A DNA stretch of 40,278 bases from Halocynthiibacter namhaensis (GCF_000812685.1 NZ_JWIF01000057.1:1-40278), one strand, 5' to 3'; positions 1 to 9,499 are shown, counted from the stretch's first letter. Notes: generated by a model not told the origin, from the sequence alone. Translations and numbers: made by a program.

Positions 1-2
1 AT

Positions 3-242
3 GCAGTGCGTATCGCAACGACCAGTGGACTGACACGACCACAAGCGGCTTCTGATTTGGGGGTTGGGCTTTCGACGCTGAACAAGTGGGTCCAAAAGCA
101 TCAGTATGATGACCTGATGTCGGGTCCTCACGAAGACGTTGAGAAAGAGAACGAACGCCTTCGCAAGGAAGTCCGGCTGCTGCGAGAGGAGAGGGAAGTA
201 TTAAAAAAGGCGGCGATCTTCTTTGCAGGCCAAAGCCGGTGA
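3..242 (+). CDS. IS3-family transposase OrfA (5' partial)
   Basis: The first IS3 reading frame supplies the helix-turn-helix DNA-binding part of the transposase. The visible protein has the HTH signature (RPQAASDLGVGLSTLNKWV) followed by a leucine-rich coiled segment (ENERLRKEVRLLREEREVLKKA) that is typical of OrfA multimerisation. The frame is open to the left window edge, so about 15-20 N-terminal residues are missing only because the window starts here. The stop TGA overlaps the GTG of orfB by 4 bases. In this family OrfA is normally joined to OrfB by programmed -1 frameshifting in the overlap. Confidence 0.85.
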   Translation, partial: AVRIATTSGLTRPQAASDLGVGLSTLNKWVQKHQYDDLMSGPHEDVEKENERLRKEVRLLREEREVLKKAAIFFAGQSR

Positions 243-1096
243 GGTTCGCCTTCATTGACGCCTGGAAAGAAGTTTGGTCCGTGGAATTTCTCTGCCGTAT
301 CATGCAGGTCACATCGCGTGGTTATCGTGCGTGGCGGGCTCGCCCGATGAGCCAGCGGCAGCGAGGCGATATGGTTATTCTGGCGCATATCCGAGAGCAA
401 CATCGTCTGAGCCTGCATAGCTATGGTCGACCACGCATGACCGCAGAATTGCAGGAAATGGGGCTGAGGGTTGGGCACCGCCGGATTGGCCGCCTAATGC
501 GCATGAACGGCATCAAGACCGTCAGGACCCAGAAATACAAGGTGACCACGGACAGCAACCATGCGTTCAACATCGCGCCCAACTTGCTGGATCAGGATTT
601 TTCTGCCGATGGGCCAAATCAAAAATGGGCGGGTGATATCTCGTACATTTGGACCAGCGAGGGTTGGCTCTATCTGGCGGTGATCTTAGATCTCTATTCT
701 CGGCGCGTCATCGGCTGGGCTGTCAGTAATCGTATGAAGCGAGATCTGGCGATCCAGGCGTTGGACATGGCCGTGGCCATGCGACAACCTCCCAAGGGCT
801 GCATTCACCACACAGATCGTGGAACGCAATACTGCTCACATGACTACCAGAAGCGGTTGTCAAAGCATGGCTTCAAAGTCTCGATGAGCGGAAAAGGAAA
901 TTGCTACGACAATTCCATGGTGGAAACGTTCTTCAAATCGCTCAAGGCAGAGCTGATCTGGCGCAACCGCTGGGAAACCAGACGCCAGACTGAAGGGGCC
1001 ATCTTCCAGTATATCAATGGGTTCTATAATCCACGACGGCGTCATTCATCGTTAGGTGGCAAAAGCCCCTTGGCCTTCGAACGAAAGGCTGCCTAA
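239..1096 (+). CDS. IS3-family transposase OrfB (DDE catalytic subunit)
   Basis: This 285-residue OrfB has an HTH_21-type region (residues about 40-95) followed by an rve/RNase H-like integrase core. The catalytic triad is visible as D in KWAGDISYIW, D in HHTDRGTQY and E in NSMVETFFKSLKAEL. The C-terminal YNPRRRHSSLGGKSPLAFE motif is typical of the IS3 group. The frame is intact, so the element could be active. The GTG start overlaps the orfA stop. Insertion has removed the 3' end of vgrG, which reads toward it on the other strand. Confidence 0.92.
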   Translation: MRFAFIDAWKEVWSVEFLCRIMQVTSRGYRAWRARPMSQRQRGDMVILAHIREQHRLSLHSYGRPRMTAELQEMGLRVGHRRIGRLMRMNGIKTVRTQKYKVTTDSNHAFNIAPNLLDQDFSADGPNQKWAGDISYIWTSEGWLYLAVILDLYSRRVIGWAVSNRMKRDLAIQALDMAVAMRQPPKGCIHHTDRGTQYCSHDYQKRLSKHGFKVSMSGKGNCYDNSMVETFFKSLKAELIWRNRWETRRQTEGAIFQYINGFYNPRRRHSSLGGKSPLAFERKAA

Positions 1097-2863
1097 ATGA
1101 GTTGAGAGACCGGAACGTAACCGTGACAAGACCAGCCCTACAAGAGCCGCCAGTGAAGCAAACAGACCCGCACCACCACCACCTACGGACAAGTTCATCG
1201 AGCCGCCAATTTTTTCTTGGTGGTTTTTACCAACATCAATGGATTTATTGGTACCAACGCTTTCAATCTGATCGTTGTCGACCCGCTTCATGCGGTTGTT
1301 CAAGACCTTCAGGGTCTGATCTTTTTGAGCGTGTAGGGCGATGTTTTCCTGCCCAGCTTCATCCTCAAAGCTCAGCTCATTAAAACCCATGCCTTTGTGG
1401 CTGTCGGACCGGATGACCATTTTTGTTTTATGCTCGGGCAGGGGGTAGGGCGATATATTCGCTGCATGATAGGTCCGCCCAGTGACGATAGGCTGATCTG
1501 GATCACCTTCCAGGTAGTCGACGATAATTTCGTGGCCGATGCGGGGGATCGCGATTGAGCCCCATGTGCCGCCAGCCCAGTTCTGCGACACGCGCACCCA
1601 GCAGGAGGAATGCTCGTTTTTCTCCCCGTAACGGTCCCACGGGAAGAATACCTTCACGCGGCCATGTTCATCGCAATAGATTTCCTCGCCCTCTGGGCCA
1701 GTCACAGTTGCGATCTGGGGTCCATCCACCAGGGGTTTGCGTACAAGTGGCGGGCGATAGGGCAGGCGCGCAGGCATCGTAGTGAAGCTAGCGCTGTAGG
1801 TTGTTGGTGCAGACCCTGCGTCTTCTTGTAAGGCAGCGCTTTGGCTGCCGGAATGGCTGACGCCAAGCAGAAAATGCGAGGCATTCACACGCGCATCATC
1901 ATGATCGCAGATTGAGAAATGGAAGCCCGCACAAAGATGGATGTTGTTGGTCACACCATGACCCGTGGTCGCATCAACACGCACGCTTTCCATGCGGTGT
2001 TGGGTAAAATTGCCACCAACAGCGCTTGGGTTCTTGTAACGGCCGGGATAGTCATAAAGTTTATAGTCCGCAGACAACCCATTGTCTTCCTGTTTGGCGC
2101 GGGCTTCATTCATCCGTGCGGCAGGGTTTTTGAAGGTGTAATCATTCATCTCGTAATTGGTGGACCGCAGACGTTCATGCTGCGAGAAGCTCGATATCGC
2201 GCTGCCTTTTAGCTGCCCGCCCGACTTTGCATTATAAGTGATCATCGGCGCGGCAGCCAATACCGGGGTCGATAGTGGGGCGTCGCTAATGATCATCGTA
2301 TGCGCACTGGCGGTGTGCTCAAAGAAGTAGAATATCCCCTCTTCACCCAATAGACGTTCCGTAAATTCCAACGCGGTTTCACGATACTGGGTGCAATATT
2401 CACGTGATGCATGTTCGCCCGCAAGTCGCCAATCAACATTGGTGATTTCATGCTCTTCCAGAACCTGTTTAATAATATCAGGTACTGTTTTGCTCTGCCA
2501 AATGCGGCTGTCAGATGTATGCGCAAGACGTTGCAACGCAGGCCGGAGCGTCACAGTATAAAATGTGCGCCGGATGCCGCTATCACCCCGAGAAGCCTCC
2601 GTGATGATCCCGTTTAGAAAACGCGGCACATCGTATTTATGATAAATCCCCAGGCAAGCTTGGGTGTCCATCAAAGCATGAAGATCGATATCCGCATCCT
2701 CAGAGGCAAGCTCAACATGGATTTCAAACGGGGCATTTACGGCTTCATTTGCGGAAAATCCAACCACAACAAAACTTCCCGTGCTAGCGGTAAAGCCAAA
2801 GGCTATATCCTGATCTTGATCGAGAAAGCTCTCGGCAAATTCCATCACAGCATTACCATCCAT
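1052..2863 (-). CDS. vgrG: VgrG/TssI type VI secretion spike, 3' end replaced by IS3
   Basis: VgrG trimers cap the Hcp tube of the type VI secretion system and carry effectors. The N-terminal gp27-like part (residues about 10-330) contains ALEFTERLLGEEGIFYFFEH, and the gp5 OB-fold (about 375-480) contains DEHGRVKVFFPWDR, SCWVRVSQNWAGG and GSIAIPRIGHEIIVDYLEGD. The beta-helix begins with repeats such as NELSFEDEAGQENIALHA. Native sequence ends near residue 578 (..LAALVGLV, about position 1129). The last ~25 codons are read from the IS3 element, so the C terminus, and any downstream effector gene, is lost. The start overlaps the stop of the upstream gene (TAATG), indicating translational coupling. 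The core may still fold, but function is uncertain. Confidence 0.88.
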   Translation of the reverse strand: MDGNAVMEFAESFLDQDQDIAFGFTASTGSFVVVGFSANEAVNAPFEIHVELASEDADIDLHALMDTQACLGIYHKYDVPRFLNGIITEASRGDSGIRRTFYTVTLRPALQRLAHTSDSRIWQSKTVPDIIKQVLEEHEITNVDWRLAGEHASREYCTQYRETALEFTERLLGEEGIFYFFEHTASAHTMIISDAPLSTPVLAAAPMITYNAKSGGQLKGSAISSFSQHERLRSTNYEMNDYTFKNPAARMNEARAKQEDNGLSADYKLYDYPGRYKNPSAVGGNFTQHRMESVRVDATTGHGVTNNIHLCAGFHFSICDHDDARVNASHFLLGVSHSGSQSAALQEDAGSAPTTYSASFTTMPARLPYRPPLVRKPLVDGPQIATVTGPEGEEIYCDEHGRVKVFFPWDRYGEKNEHSSCWVRVSQNWAGGTWGSIAIPRIGHEIIVDYLEGDPDQPIVTGRTYHAANISPYPLPEHKTKMVIRSDSHKGMGFNELSFEDEAGQENIALHAQKDQTLKVLNNRMKRVDNDQIESVGTNKSIDVGKNHQEKIGGSMNLSVGGGGAGLFASLAALVGLVLSRLRSGLSTHLGSLSFEGQGAFAT

Positions 2864-3261
2864 TACAGGGCTTCCTTATTTGGGGGGATCTCGTCGCGGG
2901 TCGCAGGCTTTGCAAACCTTGCGTATAATTTGGTCAGACGTTTAAAGATGGCTTTCGGGGACCACGTCTTGGGTTCCACCTCAGGCTCTGGGGTACAGAG
3001 GATCTCAGCTGGAATTGGAACATCAGCATCATCCGGTACAGCACTTGCAAGACGGGTGGCCTCCGCAGCGCTTAACTCTTGCGGTTCAAGATGCGCAAAT
3101 ACACCATCAGCCGCCTCAACAGGGTCGGGACGGCGCCGGGCGCGATCTGGGACAAGATCAATCTGCATCCAGTAACTTTCAAACTCATTAAAATCCTGCC
3201 CGGAAGAGGGGTAACAAAACACTCCGGACAGGGAAATCACAGGTTGCGGCACGTAAAACAT
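2863..3261 (-). CDS. Unknown protein between hcp and vgrG
   Basis: I do not recognise this 132-residue protein. It starts MFYVPQPVISLSGVFCY, is rich in Pro, Glu and Ala in the middle, and has a basic C-terminal segment (IFKRLTKLYARFAKPATR). There is no signal peptide or membrane segment. A longer reading up to 3396 is possible, but it would overlap hcp by 56 bases; the ATG at 3261 avoids that. Its position between hcp and vgrG and its TAATG coupling to vgrG suggest a type VI accessory, such as an adaptor or loading factor. That is inference from context only. Confidence 0.6.
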   Translation of the reverse strand: MFYVPQPVISLSGVFCYPSSGQDFNEFESYWMQIDLVPDRARRRPDPVEAADGVFAHLEPQELSAAEATRLASAVPDDADVPIPAEILCTPEPEVEPKTWSPKAIFKRLTKLYARFAKPATRDEIPPNKEAL

Positions 3262-3340
3262 GCACCAACTAACACTCCGCAACCCTCCCCATGACGTTAA
3301 TGTTTCCATTAACCTTTGCCACGGGGAATTCTCGCCAAAC

Positions 3341-3856
3341 TTAGGCTTGGATCGGGGCGCGCCAGTCGTCAGAACCAGACGTGCCAGCCACAACATGTTC
3401 CCACATGATTTTGCGGTAAGTCATCTTGATGTCGACCAATTGCGTGTAGTCGGTCATCTCTGGATCTTTGGCGTGCGGCATGGCGCAATTGATGTCCACG
3501 ATCAGTGCTTCTTCAAGCTGTGTGGTGAAGAAGTGCACTTGCTCGGACGCCTGCGTGCGGTACCATTTCAACTCAACATTGGTCAAAAGTTCGCCTGTTA
3601 CCAATGCGTTATACATCAAAGGCACAGCTTTGTTCAGGGAACATGTGAAGGTAAACGGCTGGTGAATACGCGTGCCAGTTGGGTTGCCAGACTGTGGGTC
3701 ACGCGGGGTGATGACGCCGTGGTCAAAGGCCTGAACCATGATCTCGTCTTCATGGCCGGCTTGCCATTCGTTAACGATTGAATCAAAGGTTGTCGCGCCC
3801 TGAGAAATGAGACCCTGGGTTTCCCCTTCGATGGTGAGATAGGCTGGCATTGGCAT
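3341..3856 (-). CDS. hcp: Hcp/TssD type VI secretion tube protein
   Basis: Hcp stacks as hexameric rings to form the inner tube of the type VI secretion system and is secreted with VgrG. The 171-residue protein shows the family pattern: N-terminal YLTIEGETQGLISQG, then HQPFTFTCSLNKAVPLMYNAL, ELKWYR and the C-terminal TYRKIMWEH strand. The first ATG (3856) is preceded by GGAG nine bases upstream, which decides the start. It heads the minus-strand unit hcp - unknown - vgrG. No other tss genes are in the window, so this is an orphan islet or the edge of a cluster broken by insertion sequences. Confidence 0.93.
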   Translation of the reverse strand: MPMPAYLTIEGETQGLISQGATTFDSIVNEWQAGHEDEIMVQAFDHGVITPRDPQSGNPTGTRIHQPFTFTCSLNKAVPLMYNALVTGELLTNVELKWYRTQASEQVHFFTTQLEEALIVDINCAMPHAKDPEMTDYTQLVDIKMTYRKIMWEHVVAGTSGSDDWRAPIQA

Positions 3857-3880
3857 GTGGAAATACTCCGAAAACTGGTT

Positions 3881-3909
3881 AATAACTGATCACAATATAC
3901 ACCTGTCAA
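3881..3909 (-). promoter_or_regulatory. Candidate sigma-70 promoter of hcp
   Basis: On the minus strand a perfect TTGACA (3909-3904) is followed after 17 bases by GTTATT (3886-3881), about 25 bases upstream of the hcp ATG. The -10 match is only fair. A TGATCACA sequence overlaps the spacer. Confidence 0.45.
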
Positions 3910-4111
3910 AAAGGCATGTCCGTAAGTTCTGTGCATAAAAAGTCAGGAATTCGCAGTTTTACACAACCGGACAAATTTTGCGTAACTCGTTGTAAATAAT
4001 CATGTATTCCAGCTATCTCGGGCATTTGGTCGGGCGGAAATTCGCCCGATAAGGCATCGATACACGTTAGGCGAGAGTAACGACGAGTTAATAAAGTCTA
4101 TTGATCTCGAT
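3910..4111. other. Non-coding stretch between hcp promoter and IS66 remnant
   Basis: I see no credible gene here. The stretch is AT-rich relative to its neighbours and holds only a weak 5-bp inverted repeat (GGGCG/CGCCC near 4033-4050). Confidence 0.5.
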
Positions 4112-4774
4112 GTAAAACGGCGGTAAACACCAAGGCAACCCCCTCTATTCTGGTTTTATCTGATCTGTGATTATTGCGCGAAGCTGGCGATTTGCTAGCG
4201 CAATGTGAGGGATTTGATGATGGGTAAGCAGCAGCGAGGTCGGGGCACCAAATACGATGATGCGTTCAAGCGTCAGCTTGTTGCGGAAAGCCATGCGGAT
4301 GGCGTGAGCGTTCCTATGGTATCGAAGCGACACGGGGTGACGACGAGCCGGATATACGCGTGCCATTCAAAACCGAGACACCGTCATCGCCGATCTACGC
4401 CTACAGCTTCACGGCCACAAAAAGCATCGCTTCGGGTCAAAGTCAGAAAGCAGCGCACAGCTGGCGCTTGAGTTGATCCTTGAAGAGATGGAAATCGAAC
4501 AGGCCGCTGAGATGGATGATGGGGATGGGTCCTCTGACGCTGAGGTCAAGCCGCCCCGCACATCGCGCAAGCGCAAACCTTTCCCGAAAAACCTCAAACG
4601 GGTTGTGAAAACCATCACCCCCAGTGATGCGTGTGAAGACTGCGGTGGCAGCTTCAAAGTGCTGGGAACCGATGTGATGGAGAGTTGGAATATGTACCGG
4701 GCCATTACATCGTGAACCAAATTGGGCGCCCGCGTCTGGTTCAACCTGTTGTGAGGCCGTTGTTCAGGCTGAGA
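4112..4774 (+). mobile_element. IS66-family remnant: tnpA head fused to tnpC, internally deleted and frameshifted
   Basis: From 4205 the frame reads like IS66 OrfA (DDAFKRQLVAESHADGVSVPM, then HGVTTSRIYA). At about 4362-4367 it jumps to the N-terminal part of the IS66 TnpC transposase in another frame (DTVIADLRLQLHGHKKHRFG, then ALELILEEMEIEQAAE). So the rest of tnpA, all of tnpB and the start of tnpC are missing. The TnpC frame runs through SDACEDCGGSFKVLGTDVME, then loses one base near 4682; the continuation (EYVPGHYIVNQIGRPRL) is in another frame, with further breaks. It ends abruptly at 4774 against an IS3-type end. The left boundary near 4112 (GTAAAACGGCGGTAAAC) is a guess based on the GTAA start common in this family. 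Confidence 0.72.
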
Positions 4775-4835
4775 TGAACCAGACCGGGTTTATCGGAGAC
4801 GTTTTAGTTCCTATTCTGCGGCTAGAGTGGTAACC
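4775..4835 (-). mobile_element. Solo terminal fragment of an IS3-family element
   Basis: The first 26 bases of this fragment (4775-4800; TGAACCAGACCGGGTTTATC then GGAGAC) match the IS end at 39990-40015 with one difference. The inner side reads, on the minus strand, as a few codons ending LAAE-stop, which would suit the very end of an OrfB. I therefore interpret it as a right end left behind after deletion of the rest of the element. It abuts IS66 sequence on the left and IS256 sequence on the right. Confidence 0.6.
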
Positions 4836-5057
4836 GCCCAGGGCCACGTATACCGCCTTGTTTTTGACCTGACGGCTTTCCGCATCGCGGATTTTGACGC
4901 GTAAGGCATCAAGGAAAACGATTGGGTACATCGGTTCCAGAGCGCGGTTTTGCCAATCCGAAACCTCCTCCAGAACAGCGTCGGTGACACGGCTGATAAG
5001 GTCGCCCGACAGCTTAAGGCCGTACACCTCTTCAAGGTGGGCCCGGATGTCGCGCGT
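4836..5057 (-). pseudogene. IS256-family transposase fragment
   Basis: About 74 codons on the minus strand match the IS256 (Transposase_mut) core in reading: [34 protein letters not shown], then [29 protein letters not shown]. The family's first catalytic Asp lies in [11 protein letters not shown]. Both ends are sharp: the upstream end runs out of frame into a tyrosine recombinase at 5057/5058, and the downstream end meets the IS3 end at 4835. Non-functional. Confidence 0.85.
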
Positions 5058-5737
5058 GCAGCGTCAGCGTAGCGGGCAGGGGCATGTTGCAACGTCTTCG
5101 CTAGGGATCGCAGTTGCTCGGCGCTTAAAACTCGCCCACGCGCAGCACGCCGGTTTCTTTTGATTGGACGTGCCGGATTGTTGAACGCCTCTGGGAGATG
5201 TCCCTTGCTTTGTCCCCAATTCATCATCGTTGTAAAATGCCCCAGCGCTTGATTGGCACCGCCCGGACTTGTCTTGGAAAACATGTGAAACCATTGCGCC
5301 AGTTCTGCTGTGGCAATCCGGTTCACGGGTTTGGAGCCAAAAGCAGGCAAGAGTTGGTTTCTGAGATATATTTTAAAACTGGCAAGGCCGCCCTCAGAAT
5401 ACACCTCCGTTTTTTCGGTGATGAACAGTTTGGCCAAAGCTGAGAAGGTAAGGCATGGGCGTGAGGCTGCTTGCACCTGCATTGCATCCATGGGGCTTGC
5501 ATGTGCGTGTGCACGGGCTGCTGTACGCGCCTCATCCAGAGTCAACGCATTGAAACGACCCAGAGTGACCCGGCGCGTTTTACCCTCGCGTTTTTGCCAG
5601 CTCACCCATGACATCGCGCCGGAGGGTTGAACACGCAAGGCAAGTGCATCACATGCGGCGTCATATAATGTGTATTCCTTTTCCTGAACTTTGATGGAGC
5701 GCAGCATCAAGGGGCTAAACAGTACAATACGTTTCAT
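5058..5737 (-). pseudogene. Tyrosine recombinase/integrase, N-terminal half
   Basis: The first ~226 residues of a phage-type integrase remain. They comprise an arm-binding DUF4102-like region (TLYDAACDALALRVQPSG, SWVSWQKREGKTRRVTLGRF, LTLDEARTAARA) and the SAM-like core-binding domain (about residues 105-205, ending in RAARGRVLSAEQLRSLAKTL). The catalytic domain is missing because the frame runs into an IS256 fragment at 5057. The ATG overlaps the TGA of the upstream recombinase half (ATGA), so two recombinase genes once stood in tandem. Non-functional as it stands. Confidence 0.82.
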
Positions 5738-6166
5738 AATTGTGCTCCTTTTCTGGCCTTACGCCAAGCGCGCAGGTCCCGCAGAAACACGTCGGTTTCA
5801 AATCCCCACTGCGCACAAAATACATCCACAGATTGTTTCGATCTTATGAAGGTCGCAAATCGGCGCTCAGGTGCGAGGGTTGGTTTTGACATGAAACTGT
5901 CGAACTTTCGGGCGACACGCTGGCTTGCGTCTTGCTCTGCCTTTTTGTCCAAATGCGCATAGCCAGCCGTGGTGTTGATATCAGAGTGGCCGAGCAACCC
6001 ACCTATAGATCGCAACTCAATTCCATTGTTGATGGCAATGGATGCAAAGCTATGACGCAGATCATGTAGCCGCAGGTTATCAAGATGTGCTGCTTTTTTG
6101 ATGACGGGCCACAACTTATCAATTTCATTGCTTCCGATATGACTATCACCTGAACCGAAGGCATAT
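5734..6166 (-). pseudogene. Tyrosine recombinase/integrase, C-terminal half
   Basis: This is the catalytic C-terminal part of a tyrosine recombinase. It holds box II residues in LRLHDLRHSFAS (H-x-x-R-H) and the final His and Tyr in LLGHSDINTTAGYAHLDKKAE. The coding frame continues upstream of the first ATG (6114) as YAFGSGDSHIGSNEIDKLWP until about 6166, where it meets a short-chain dehydrogenase reading the other way. About 75 residues follow the nucleophilic Tyr, longer than usual. The first catalytic Arg and the N-terminal domains are missing. It precedes and overlaps the N-terminal half of a second recombinase. Confidence 0.82.
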
Positions 6167-6835
6167 GGTGCAGAAATCGCGCGCCACTACGCGACTGCAG
6201 GGGCGAAAATCGCGATCTGGGATGTGTCTGCACCGGGTGCCGCACCCGAGGGCGCCTTGTATTGCAAGGTAGACATCAGCGATCCAGCCCAAATCACAGC
6301 GGCCGTGGCAAAAACATGTGCTGCCTATGGTGGCATCGATTTTCTGTCACATAACGCTGGGTTCTCTGGCCCGACATTGCCCGTGGTTGATAATGATCCC
6401 GCGACTTGGGCCAAGGTCGTAGAAGTCAACCTGACCGGCACTTTCTATTTGGCGCATGCGATCGTGCCGGTGATGCAGAAGAAAGGCTTTGGCAGGATCA
6501 TCAACATGGCCTCTTTGGCTGGGAAAGAAGGCACGCCGAACGCCTCGGCTTACTCAGCGGCTAAAGCCGGGGTCATTGGGTTTACCAAATCTCTATCCAA
6601 GGAGCTGGCCTTGACCGATATTCGGGTCAATTGCATCGCCCCTGCAGCTGTTAAAACGGCGATCTTGGATCAAATGACACCTGAATTTGTGCAGGTCATG
6701 ATCGACAAATCCCCAATGAAACGCTTAGGCACGATTGAGGAAACCGCCCGTTTGGTCATGTGGCTTTCGTCAGAGGATTGTACATTCAACACCGGCGCGG
6801 TCTTTGACTTATCCGGGGGGCGGGCAACATACTGA
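6167..6835 (+). pseudogene. Short-chain dehydrogenase/reductase, 5' truncated
   Basis: The sequence carries most of a classical SDR. It enters at GAEIARHYATAGAKIAIWD, lacking the start codon and the first glycines of the nucleotide-binding motif. Present are the NAG motif (SHNAGFSG), the catalytic Ser (MASLAGKEG) and YSAAK (Tyr/Lys), and a normal C terminus ending LSGGRATY. About 15-18 residues are missing at the junction with the recombinase at 6166/6167. An internal start at 6224 would give a 203-residue protein without a dinucleotide-binding loop. Substrate unknown; the relatives are 3-oxoacyl reductase/polyol dehydrogenase-like. Confidence 0.8.
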
Positions 6836-6986
6836 TGACGCGCATTCGCCCGGTCATTGCCGGCATTGCCGATTTTTTGACTTAATCAGACCAGAGCACT
6901 CAGACGTGTTTTCAACTGAATTGCTTAAGTGGCTTGGGCCTTCCTAATGTCGACACATTGCCCACCCTAGAGTACGCCAAAACAAA

Positions 6987-7012
6987 GGCCCCTCGCATCG
7001 CTGCGAGGGGCC
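6987..7012 (-). terminator. Rho-independent terminator of frmA
   Basis: A perfect 11-bp stem (GGCCCCTCGCA, 6987-6997, with 7002-7012) has a 4-base loop. On the minus strand it is followed by TTTGTTTTGG. It lies 25 bases beyond the frmA stop. Confidence 0.88.
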
Positions 7013-7037
7013 TGTTTCATCGGTAAAATATGTGTTC

Positions 7038-8153
<1,116 letters not shown>

Positions 8154-8455
8154 TTCACAATTCCTTATTCAGTCCTGAAACGAGACAGAAATCGAACGGG
8201 CCGCAGATGTGTCACAGCCAAATTCAACCTCCAATTTCGCTAACTATGCCCAAAACCCAGCCGAGCGATAGTGATAATTGCGGCATTTCATTCTGTCTCC
8301 GACATTTTTATAGTGCGAACAAACCAAGAATTTTATGCCAAATTTGCGCAGATCCCCGCTTTATTGAGACATTTTGAACCGCTCCTTAAGATTTTACTTG
8401 CTATGATGCGCAGGTCGTTTATCCGAAATGACAACCACGACAACACAGCAGGCAC
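8154..8455. promoter_or_regulatory. Divergent promoter region, frmA / desaturase
   Basis: About 300 bases separate two divergent genes. I see no gene and no strong palindrome in it; it must hold both promoters. Confidence 0.5.
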
Positions 8456-9496
8456 ATGACAAAATCTTCAGATTCCGGCCCCGCCCTTAAAAACTCAACC
8501 TCCGCACGCGATTGGGTGAAGGTTCTTGCGAACTATCGTGAACCCAACCAACTGCGCAGCAGTTTTGAGTTGGGCGTCACAGCCGTGCCGTTCTTTTTGC
8601 TTTGGGCCCTTGCTTGGTGGTCCTTGTCCATCAGTTATTGGTTGGCTTTCGCAATTTCCATTGGAAACGCCGCGTTTTTGCTGCGCTTGTTCACGATCCA
8701 ACACGATTGTGGCCATGGTGCGTTCTTCAAAAATCGTCATGTCAGCGACTGGGTTGGGCGCGCGCTTGGGGTTCTAACCCTCACGCCCTATGATGTTTGG
8801 CGTCGCACACATTCAATTCACCACAGTGGTGCTGGAAATTTGGCACGTCGCGGCATGGGCGACATTCACACGGCGACTGTTGCTGAATATAAAGACATGT
8901 CAACGCGTCAACGCCTGATGTACCGTCTATACCGCCACCCGGTGACATTGTTTGTACTTGGGCCCAGTTATCTATTCTTACTGCAAAATCGTCTGCCTTT
9001 CGGCCTCATGAACAGCATGCGCTATTGGATCAGTGCGATGGGTACGAATATTGTGATTGTCCTCGCACTTGGTATTATTCTCTACTTTGGTGGTCTGATG
9101 CCGGTTCTATTGATTTTCCTACCCTCAACACTTCTGGCCGCCACTGCTGGTGTTTGGTTGTTTTACGTACAGCACCAGTTCGAGGAAACCTTCTGGGAAA
9201 CCGATGAAAATTGGCAGCTGCATGATGCGGCCCTACACGGCAGTTCGCACTATGTGATGCCTAAAATCTTGCAATGGTTCAGCGCCAATATTGGCATTCA
9301 CCATGTACATCATCTCTACAGTCGCATTCCCTTTTACCGCCTGACACAAGTGCTTCGCGATCATTCTGAATTGGCCGAAAGCAATCGTTTGACGATCAGT
9401 GAAAGCATCGCTTCAGCGCGCCTTCACCTTTGGGATGAAAACAGCAAACGCCTGCTGTCATTCAGAGAAGCCCAACTTGTGATGGCCAAAGCGTAA
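8456..9496 (+). CDS. Membrane fatty-acid desaturase
   Basis: A 346-residue integral-membrane di-iron desaturase/hydroxylase. The three His boxes are clear: HDCGHGAF (residues about 83-90), HSIHH (about 119-123) and HHVHH (about 285-289), with hydrophobic membrane spans at about 40-80, 155-175 and 190-235. It resembles the omega-6/delta-12 acyl-lipid desaturase branch, which inserts double bonds into membrane acyl chains; the exact substrate is not readable. No strong Shine-Dalgarno is seen (CAGCAGG upstream). Its stop lies 3 bases from the convergent nagA stop, and its terminator lies inside nagA. Monocistronic. Confidence 0.88.
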   Translation: MTKSSDSGPALKNSTSARDWVKVLANYREPNQLRSSFELGVTAVPFFLLWALAWWSLSISYWLAFAISIGNAAFLLRLFTIQHDCGHGAFFKNRHVSDWVGRALGVLTLTPYDVWRRTHSIHHSGAGNLARRGMGDIHTATVAEYKDMSTRQRLMYRLYRHPVTLFVLGPSYLFLLQNRLPFGLMNSMRYWISAMGTNIVIVLALGIILYFGGLMPVLLIFLPSTLLAATAGVWLFYVQHQFEETFWETDENWQLHDAALHGSSHYVMPKILQWFSANIGIHHVHHLYSRIPFYRLTQVLRDHSELAESNRLTISESIASARLHLWDENSKRLLSFREAQLVMAKA

Positions 9497-9499
9497 GCT

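Larger units (their letters stand above)
1..1128 (+). mobile_element. IS3-family insertion sequence, left end outside window
   Basis: Two overlapping transposase genes (orfA at 3-242, orfB at 239-1096) in the usual IS3 arrangement. The left end lies outside the window. The right end is not proven. The vgrG reading frame on the other strand stops resembling VgrG near position 1128, so I place the element boundary there, about 32 bases after the orfB stop. The candidate right terminus reads ...ACCGTGACA. Its ends do not resemble the IS3-type end at 4775 or at 39990, so this is a different IS3 species. Confidence 0.8.

Noticed and set aside
1097-1130. Attempt to match the right end of the first IS3 with the ends at 4775 and 39990
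   Set aside because: The sequences do not align, so the elements are different IS species.
2639-3175. A 178-codon plus-strand frame opposite the vgrG start
   Set aside because: It covers two minus-strand T6SS genes that are coupled by TAATG; low-complexity translation.
3883-3896. TGATCACA in front of hcp resembling the sdh/suc operator
   Set aside because: Single copy, only half of the palindrome matches (AACTGATCACAAT) and no partner lies 21 bp away.
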